Source of the DNA: Microbulbifer marinus
GTDB lineage: Bacteria; Pseudomonadota; Gammaproteobacteria; Pseudomonadales; Cellvibrionaceae
NCBI RefSeq assembly: GCF_900107725.1
Contig: NZ_FNQO01000001.1
Span: 674,458 to 738,457, forward strand
DNA: 64,000 nucleotides
Direction of reading: 5' to 3'
Positions 58,810-64,000 of this stretch are shown piece by piece. Within the stretch, counting starts at the first letter, position 1. The number at the start of each line of letters is the position of its first letter. The notes beneath the pieces were generated by a model. It saw nothing but the letters and a program-made list of their open reading frames with translations. It ran no database searches and was not told the DNA's origin. The translations under genes were made by a program, and so were the position numbers.

Positions 58810-59073
58810 CGAATTACTCCGATTGCTCATTATTGTTATTCAAAGTAGATGGGCCGTTAGGAACGGCAAGTCAAGTAGAGCAAATACGGGTCTGTGGCGC
58901 AAGCGACGCCATCTCGGCAATCCCTCGCACTTATAACCGTTAGTTACAGGCATAGCGAAAAATATTGTTATTTTTTGCATAAGGCCGCTGGTATGTTATG
59001 CGCCACCGGAGACTGTGCGGAGCCCTCCCCTGTCTCTGTGACCAGCGCAAAAAGGCAATGGAATCAAGCAGTT

Positions 59074-60735
59074 ATGTACCGATATGACGACCGGGACCAC
59101 GCCATCATCAACGATCGCGTGGCCCAGTTCCGCGGCCAGACGGAACGTTACCTGGCCGGCGACTTAAGCGAAGAACAATTTCTGCCGCTGCGCCTGCAAA
59201 ATGGCCTCTATATCCAACGACTGGCGCCGATGCTGCGCATCGCCGTACCCTACGGGCTGCTGAACAGCACCCAGCTGCGGCGCCTGGCGCGCATCAGCCG
59301 CGACTACGACAAGGGCTACGCGCACTTCACCACCCGCCAGAACCTGCAGTTCAACTGGCCGCAGCTGGACGATGTGCCGGACATTCTCGCCGAACTGGCT
59401 GAAGTGGAGATGCACTCGGTGCAGACCAGCGGCAACTGCATCCGCAATACGACCTCGGACCCCTATGCCGGTGTGGCCCGCGACGAGATCGCCGACCCGC
59501 GCCCCTACTGCGAGCTGATTCGCCAGTGGTCCACCTTCCACCCGGAATTCGCCTTCCTGCCGCGCAAATTCAAGATCGCCGTCAGTGGTTCCGAACAGGA
59601 TCGCGCGGCCATCCGCGTACACGATATCGGGGTGCAGATAGTGAAGCGCGGCGGGGAAATCGGCTTCCAGGTTCTGGTCGGCGGCGGCCAGGGCCGCACG
59701 CCGGTCATCGCCGAACAGATCCGCGACTTCCTGCCGGAACAGGACCTGCTGTCCTATCTGGAAGCCATCGTCCGCGTCTACAACCAGCTGGGTCGCCGCG
59801 ACAACAAGTACAAGGCGCGCATCAAGATCCTGGTGAAGGCACTCGGCGCCGAGGAATTCGGCCGCCGCGTGGAGCAGGAGTGGGAACAGATCAAGGATGG
59901 CGCCGACCGGCTGACTCCGGAGGCACTCGCCTGGGCCAAATCCTTCTTCACCGAGCCCACTTACCGGGCCTTTGACGGCGCGGCCAGCGATGCCGCCCTG
60001 CAGGCACAGGCCGAGGGCGACAAGGCATTCAGTCGCTGGCTGGAGCGCAACAGCTTCCCGCACCGGGTGCCGGGCTACCGCGCCATCAAGCTGTCCACCA
60101 AGCCCACCGGTGTACCGCCGGGCGATGTCACCGACCGCCAGCTGGAGGCCATTGCCGAGCTGGCCGATGAGTTCAGCTTCGGCGAGGCGCGGGTCACGCA
60201 CGACCAGAACGTGGTACTGGCCGATGTGCAGCAGGACCGCCTGCTGGAACTGTGGCAGGCCGCCCGCAAGCACGGCTTTGCGACGCCGAATATCGGCACG
60301 CTGACCGATATGATCTGCTGCCCCGGCGGCGACTACTGCTCGCTGGCCAACGCCAAGTCAATCCCGGTGGCGGAGGCCATCCAGCGCAAATTCGACGACC
60401 TGGATTACCTCTACGATCTCGGCGACCTGAACCTGAATATCTCCGGCTGCATGAACGCCTGTGGACACCATCATGTTGGCCATATCGGCATTCTCGGCGT
60501 GGACAAAAAAGGCGAAGAGTTCTACCAGATACAGCTCGGTGGCAGCTCCTCGGAAAACGCCAGCCTGGCCAAGGTGCTGGGCCCCAGCTTCTCTCGTGCG
60601 GAAGTACCCGAGGTGATCGGCAAGATCCTGGATATCTACGTGGAGCAGCGCCAGCCGGAAGAACCCTTTATCGATACTTACAACCGCATCGGCCTGCAGC
60701 CCTTTAAGGAGAGCGTCTATGCCCGCGCAAGCTAA
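59074..60735 (+). CDS. cysI: Sulfite reductase haemoprotein (nitrite/sulfite reductase family)
   Basis: The enzyme reduces sulfite to sulfide for cysteine synthesis, using sirohaem and a 4Fe-4S cluster. The two ferredoxin-like domains are present. Cluster and haem ligands are in CCPGGDYCSLANAKS and ISGCMNACGHHHVGH, giving the pattern C-x5-C ... C-x3-C. The length is 553 residues. The frame is open to 58894, but MYRYDDRDHAI at 59074 is the family-typical start. A DUF934 gene overlaps its end, the usual partner. No flavoprotein subunit (CysJ) is adjacent, so the electron donor is probably ferredoxin or the DUF934-associated route. Confidence 0.9.
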   Translation: MYRYDDRDHAIINDRVAQFRGQTERYLAGDLSEEQFLPLRLQNGLYIQRLAPMLRIAVPYGLLNSTQLRRLARISRDYDKGYAHFTTRQNLQFNWPQLDDVPDILAELAEVEMHSVQTSGNCIRNTTSDPYAGVARDEIADPRPYCELIRQWSTFHPEFAFLPRKFKIAVSGSEQDRAAIRVHDIGVQIVKRGGEIGFQVLVGGGQGRTPVIAEQIRDFLPEQDLLSYLEAIVRVYNQLGRRDNKYKARIKILVKALGAEEFGRRVEQEWEQIKDGADRLTPEALAWAKSFFTEPTYRAFDGAASDAALQAQAEGDKAFSRWLERNSFPHRVPGYRAIKLSTKPTGVPPGDVTDRQLEAIAELADEFSFGEARVTHDQNVVLADVQQDRLLELWQAARKHGFATPNIGTLTDMICCPGGDYCSLANAKSIPVAEAIQRKFDDLDYLYDLGDLNLNISGCMNACGHHHVGHIGILGVDKKGEEFYQIQLGGSSSENASLAKVLGPSFSRAEVPEVIGKILDIYVEQRQPEEPFIDTYNRIGLQPFKESVYARAS

Positions 60736-61288
60736 GAAGCCAAAGCCAGCTAAACTCGGGCCGCAACCGGAAAACCCGGCACAGGTGATCATCGACGACG
60801 CAGTGGCTGAAAACGTCTGGCGACTGCTGCCGCAAGCCGAGGGCGACGTGGAGATCACCGGTGAGTCCCTGGCGTCCGGCAACGTCATCCTGCCGTACAA
60901 GCTGTGGCACAATCTGCGCGATGAGCTCGCGGAGCGCGCGCACGAAATCGGCGTCTGGCTGGACAGCGACGAGAGCGCCGAACTGCTCGGCGAAGATGCG
61001 AAGGCGCTGCCGCTGATCGCGGTGCACTTCCCCGCCTTCGCCGACGGCCGCGGTTTCACTACCGGTCGGCTGTTGCGGGAACGCTACGGCTTTGATGGCG
61101 AGCTGCGCGCGGTGGGCGCCTTCATGCGCGACCAGCTCACCTACCTGCGCCGCTGCGGCTTCAATGCTTTCGCCTACGAGGGCCAGCAGTCTCTGGAAAA
61201 TCTGCTGGAATCGCTGCACGACTTCAGCGACAGCTATCAGGCCGCACTGGATCAGCCGCTGCCGATGTTCCGGCGCCGGGCTGTCTAA
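60719..61288 (+). CDS. DUF934 protein, sulfite-reductase partner
   Basis: A 189-residue soluble protein with the DUF934 (PF06073) core: WLDSDESAELLGED, LPLIAVHFPAFADGRGFTTG, GAFMRDQLTYLRRCGFNAF. It overlaps the cysI end by 17 bases. This pairing is conserved across proteobacteria and points to a role with the sulfite reductase, possibly in place of CysJ, although the biochemistry is not established. The N-terminus is lysine- and proline-rich. A GC-rich inverted repeat follows the gene. Confidence 0.88.
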   Translation: MPAQAKKPKPAKLGPQPENPAQVIIDDAVAENVWRLLPQAEGDVEITGESLASGNVILPYKLWHNLRDELAERAHEIGVWLDSDESAELLGEDAKALPLIAVHFPAFADGRGFTTGRLLRERYGFDGELRAVGAFMRDQLTYLRRCGFNAFAYEGQQSLENLLESLHDFSDSYQAALDQPLPMFRRRAV

Positions 61289-61310
61289 AGCCATACGCCC
61301 CACTCCCCCA

Positions 61311-61355
61311 AGGGCGGCTGCGTGTCCACTGACCCACAGAGCTCGCAGCCGCCCT
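61311..61355. terminator. Inverted repeat after the cysI-DUF934 operon
   Basis: Arms agggcggctgc (61311-61321) and gcagccgccct (61345-61355) are perfectly complementary over 11 bases around a 23-base loop and are followed by cttctc. It is a probable terminator without a strict T tract. Confidence 0.55.
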
Positions 61356-61461
61356 CTTCTCTTCGATACTCCCGGCAAAAGCTCCGCCACATTACTGCTA
61401 GACTGCTGGTAAGCCTTGGATTGTCAGGCAGCGGGCCACGCCTGCATTGCTGGAGCAGTTT

Positions 61462-62781
61462 ATGCCGAAGCACTTTTTTGTCCTCGGGCTGGATCCGTTA
61501 CGGCGGCCTTATGTCGAAGCCGTGCGCGATGCGGATCGGTATCGATTTCACACCCTGCTCGACTTCAATGAAGTCGTGCTCGCAGACCGATATCCCTACG
61601 ATGAACTGTTGGGTAAAGCGGAACGGCAGCTCAAAGCCTTTCCCGAAGCCATTACGGGTATTATCGGACACTGGGACTTTCCCACCAGCGTGCTGCTGGC
61701 GCACCTCTGTGAGAAAACCGGCTTGCGTTGTGCATCGCTGCGCGCCGTGCTGTCGTGCGAGCACAAATACTGGAGTCGCCTGCTGCAACAGTCCGTGCTG
61801 CCGGACTGGACCCCGGCCTTCTGTGCCGTAGACCCCTTCGCCGAGAATCCGCTGCAGCAGATCACCATCGACTACCCCTTTTGGCTGAAACCGATCAAGG
61901 CGCATTCATCTTTTCTCGGTTTCCGTATCGAGGACGCAGCCGAATTCCACCGTGCGATCGCGATTGTGCGAGACGGCATCCGTCGCTATGGCGACGCCTT
62001 TAACCAGGCCCTGGCGCATATTACCGTCCCAGCAGAGGTGGGCACGGTTGACGGGAACTGGTGTATCGCTGAGGAGATCATCACCGGCAAGCAGTGTGGT
62101 ATCGAGGGATCAATGCTGAACGGTGAATACCGTATTCACGGTATCGTCGACACAGTGAAAGACAGCCGCAACTGGAGCTTCACCCGCTACGAGTACCCGT
62201 CGGTTTGGCCTCGGCATGCCCAACAGAAAATATGCGACGCGGGAGAGAAACTGCTGCGGCATATCGGCTTCGACAACTCGCCCTTCGGTATCGAGTTTTT
62301 CTGGGATGAGAAGAAGAATGCGCTCAGGATCCTGGAAATCAACACCCGCATATCACAATCCCACAGCGATCAGTTCATCAAGGTCCACGGCGTATCCAAT
62401 CATCAAGTACCGGTAGACCTGGCCGAGGGGCGCATACCGGATCTCAGCGACTGCAAGGGCAAATACCAGTGCGCGGCAAAGTTTATGCTGCGACGCTACG
62501 GCGACGCGCGTGTCGAACGCATTCCCACAGAGAGCGAGATACGCTCGGCAGAGTCGTCTGTCGCCGACAGCAAGATAGTTATCACGGTGAGCGAGGGGCA
62601 GCGGCTGTCAGACAAACTGAATCCAGATAGCTACAGCTTTGAGATCGCAAATATTCTCGTTGGTGCCCAGAACCAGCGTGAGCTGTTAAAGAATTACCAA
62701 CAGCTTGCGGATCAACTGCATTTTCAGTTTTCCGATGACCAGGGGCCCGAAGAATTTCAGTTCAACCAGGTGCGGTATTAA
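61462..62781 (+). CDS. ATP-grasp domain protein
   Basis: A 439-residue ligase-type protein. It shows a pre-ATP-grasp opening (MPKHFFVLGLDPLRRPYVEA), the lysine segment PFWLKPIKAHSSFLGFR, the adenine/ATP loop IAEEIITGKQCGIEG, and the metal-binding GIEFFWDEKKNALRILEINTR. Such enzymes make amide or peptide bonds through acyl phosphates, and the substrate here is unknown. An in-frame TTG at 61447 is possible, but ATG 61462 has ggag eight bases upstream. The stop is directly followed by the hydrolase ATG with no gap, which suggests a joint pathway. Confidence 0.82.
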   Translation: MPKHFFVLGLDPLRRPYVEAVRDADRYRFHTLLDFNEVVLADRYPYDELLGKAERQLKAFPEAITGIIGHWDFPTSVLLAHLCEKTGLRCASLRAVLSCEHKYWSRLLQQSVLPDWTPAFCAVDPFAENPLQQITIDYPFWLKPIKAHSSFLGFRIEDAAEFHRAIAIVRDGIRRYGDAFNQALAHITVPAEVGTVDGNWCIAEEIITGKQCGIEGSMLNGEYRIHGIVDTVKDSRNWSFTRYEYPSVWPRHAQQKICDAGEKLLRHIGFDNSPFGIEFFWDEKKNALRILEINTRISQSHSDQFIKVHGVSNHQVPVDLAEGRIPDLSDCKGKYQCAAKFMLRRYGDARVERIPTESEIRSAESSVADSKIVITVSEGQRLSDKLNPDSYSFEIANILVGAQNQRELLKNYQQLADQLHFQFSDDQGPEEFQFNQVRY

Positions 62782-64000
62782 ATGAACGTTGTACAGAACT
62801 TCCCGCACCAGATAAAAATACTGGAGCATGTGGAAATCCCCATGCCCGACGGCTGCCACCTGGCGGCCCGCATCTGGCTGCCGGAGACCGCCGAGCAACA
62901 ACCGGTGCCCGCCATATTCGAATATATACCCTACCGCAAGCGCGACATGACCCGCCTGCGGGACTCTATCACCCACCCCTACCTGGCCGGGCACGGCTAT
63001 GCGTGTGTACGGGTCGACCTGCGCGGCAGCGGTGAGTCCGACGGGGTACTCCGGGACCAGTACCGACAGCAGGAACTGGATGACGGCGTCGCGGTGATCC
63101 GCTGGCTGTCGGAGCAACCCTGGTGCAACGGCGACGTGGGCATGATGGGCATTTCCTGGGGTGGCTTCAACGCACTGCAGATTGCCGCCCTGGCTCCGTC
63201 CCCACTCAAAGCCGTGGTGTCCGCCTGCTCTACCGACGATCTGTATTTGGACAACATGCATTACATGGGCGGCTGTCTACTGACGGACAACCTGTCGGAG
63301 GCCACCACCATGTTTTCCGTCAACACCTGCCCGCCGGATCCGGCGCTGGTCGGCGAGCGCTGGCGCGATATGTGGATGGAGCGATTGCGGGGCAGCGGAC
63401 TGTGGCTGGATATCTGGCTGCGCCACCAGTACCGGGACAGCTACTGGGAGCACGGCTCCGTCAGCCAGCACTACGACGCCATACGCTGCCCGGTGATGCT
63501 GATCGGCGGTTGGGCCGACGGTTATACCAATGCGATATTCCGCCTGCTGGAGCACTTGAATGTGCCGCGCCAGGGGCTGATCGGCCCATGGGGACACAAG
63601 TATCCGCACATGGGTGTACCGGGGCCGGCGATCGGCTTCCTGCAGGAGACGCTGCGCTGGTGGGATCACTGGCTGAAGGGTCAGGACACCGGCATCATGG
63701 ACGAACCGATGCTGCGCGCCTGGATGCAGGAGAGTGTGCCGCCGACCACCTATTACCCAGAGCGTCCAGGGCGCTGGGTCGGAGAAGATCGCTGGCCGGC
63801 ACCGGGCATACGCGAAACCGCCTATCCGCTGGATCCGACCCGTATCCTGATGGCCGGTGAACCCCGCTGTCCGCGGGAGGAAATGGTGGAGATTCAGTCC
63901 CCGCTCAGCGTCGGCCTGTTCGCCGGCAAGTGGTGTTCCTACACCGCGGCGCCGGACCTGCCCCACGACCAGCGCGAAGAGGACGGCGGCGCGCTGGTAT
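62782..64000 (+). CDS. CocE/NonD-family hydrolase (S15-like), cut by window end
   Basis: The first 406 residues of an X-Pro dipeptidyl-peptidase/cocaine-esterase-type hydrolase. IEYP-type opening text appears here as FEYIPYRKRDMTRLRD, followed by VRVDLRGSGESDG, the nucleophile elbow MGISWGGFNALQ, the acid in GGWADGYT and the His in GPWGHKYPH. The C-terminal jelly-roll domain begins near the window end. No signal peptide is seen. The ATG follows the ATP-grasp stop without a gap, so the pair is translated together. Substrates of this family are amides and esters, here perhaps the product of the ATP-grasp ligase. Confidence 0.88.
   Translation, partial: MNVVQNFPHQIKILEHVEIPMPDGCHLAARIWLPETAEQQPVPAIFEYIPYRKRDMTRLRDSITHPYLAGHGYACVRVDLRGSGESDGVLRDQYRQQELDDGVAVIRWLSEQPWCNGDVGMMGISWGGFNALQIAALAPSPLKAVVSACSTDDLYLDNMHYMGGCLLTDNLSEATTMFSVNTCPPDPALVGERWRDMWMERLRGSGLWLDIWLRHQYRDSYWEHGSVSQHYDAIRCPVMLIGGWADGYTNAIFRLLEHLNVPRQGLIGPWGHKYPHMGVPGPAIGFLQETLRWWDHWLKGQDTGIMDEPMLRAWMQESVPPTTYYPERPGRWVGEDRWPAPGIRETAYPLDPTRILMAGEPRCPREEMVEIQSPLSVGLFAGKWCSYTAAPDLPHDQREEDGGALV

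Overview
The window reads as chromosomal DNA of a marine or halophilic gammaproteobacterium, most likely a Cellvibrionales relative such as Microbulbifer. This rests on gene content: choline-to-betaine genes, the TusDCB-TusE thiouridylation relay, HrpB, NfuA, cobalamin-dependent MetH, a DUF2970 protein and a TorF-type porin. The genus is an inference. No rRNA, tRNA, CRISPR array, intact insertion sequence or prophage was seen.

Layout. 0.1-6.7 kb: a dispersed repeat, then choline uptake and oxidation (betT-betA facing betB) and a TorF-like porin. 6.7-11.7 kb: a loose accessory stretch with a TFIIB-type zinc-ribbon protein, an orphan gene, a collapsed duplicate of the locus at 11.1-12.5 kb, a second copy of the dispersed repeat, a di-haem cytochrome c peroxidase (MauG-like) gene and a small conserved protein. 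11.7-18.4 kb: a tight four-gene operon coding for a VTT/TVP38 membrane protein, a six-hairpin glycosidase-like protein, a GT4 glycosyltransferase and a fusion of an alkaline-phosphatase-superfamily domain with an endonuclease/exonuclease/phosphatase domain. This operon is the best candidate for an undescribed system, possibly envelope glycolipid synthesis or remodelling. 18.5-33.6 kb: housekeeping genes (BI-1, tusDCB-tusE, yjbQ, trmA, a DUF2489 gene, an AEC transporter, rmuC, murI, an AddB/AddA-like nuclease-helicase pair, DAHP synthase).

33.9-44.1 kb: a second accessory zone with an exported catalase-peroxidase, orphan genes, a GlxA-type regulator divergent from a metallo-hydrolase gene, a ruined pyroglutamyl-peptidase gene, a secreted prolyl oligopeptidase and another ruined gene. 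44.3-64.0 kb: an esterase, thioredoxin 2, an amino-acid permease, hrpB, a TM1410/GH114-like lipoprotein, nfuA, a DJ-1/PfpI protein, a CurA-like oxidoreductase, metH, a DUF2970 gene, an easily missed 38-residue membrane protein, cysI with its DUF934 partner, and an ATP-grasp gene abutting an S15-type hydrolase gene that leaves the window.

Together the genes suggest a salt-adapted aerobe: glycine betaine for osmoprotection, periplasmic peroxide defence (KatG and a CCP/MauG-like enzyme), assimilatory sulfur flow (CysI to methionine by MetH and to tRNA thiolation by Tus), and several secreted or periplasmic hydrolases.
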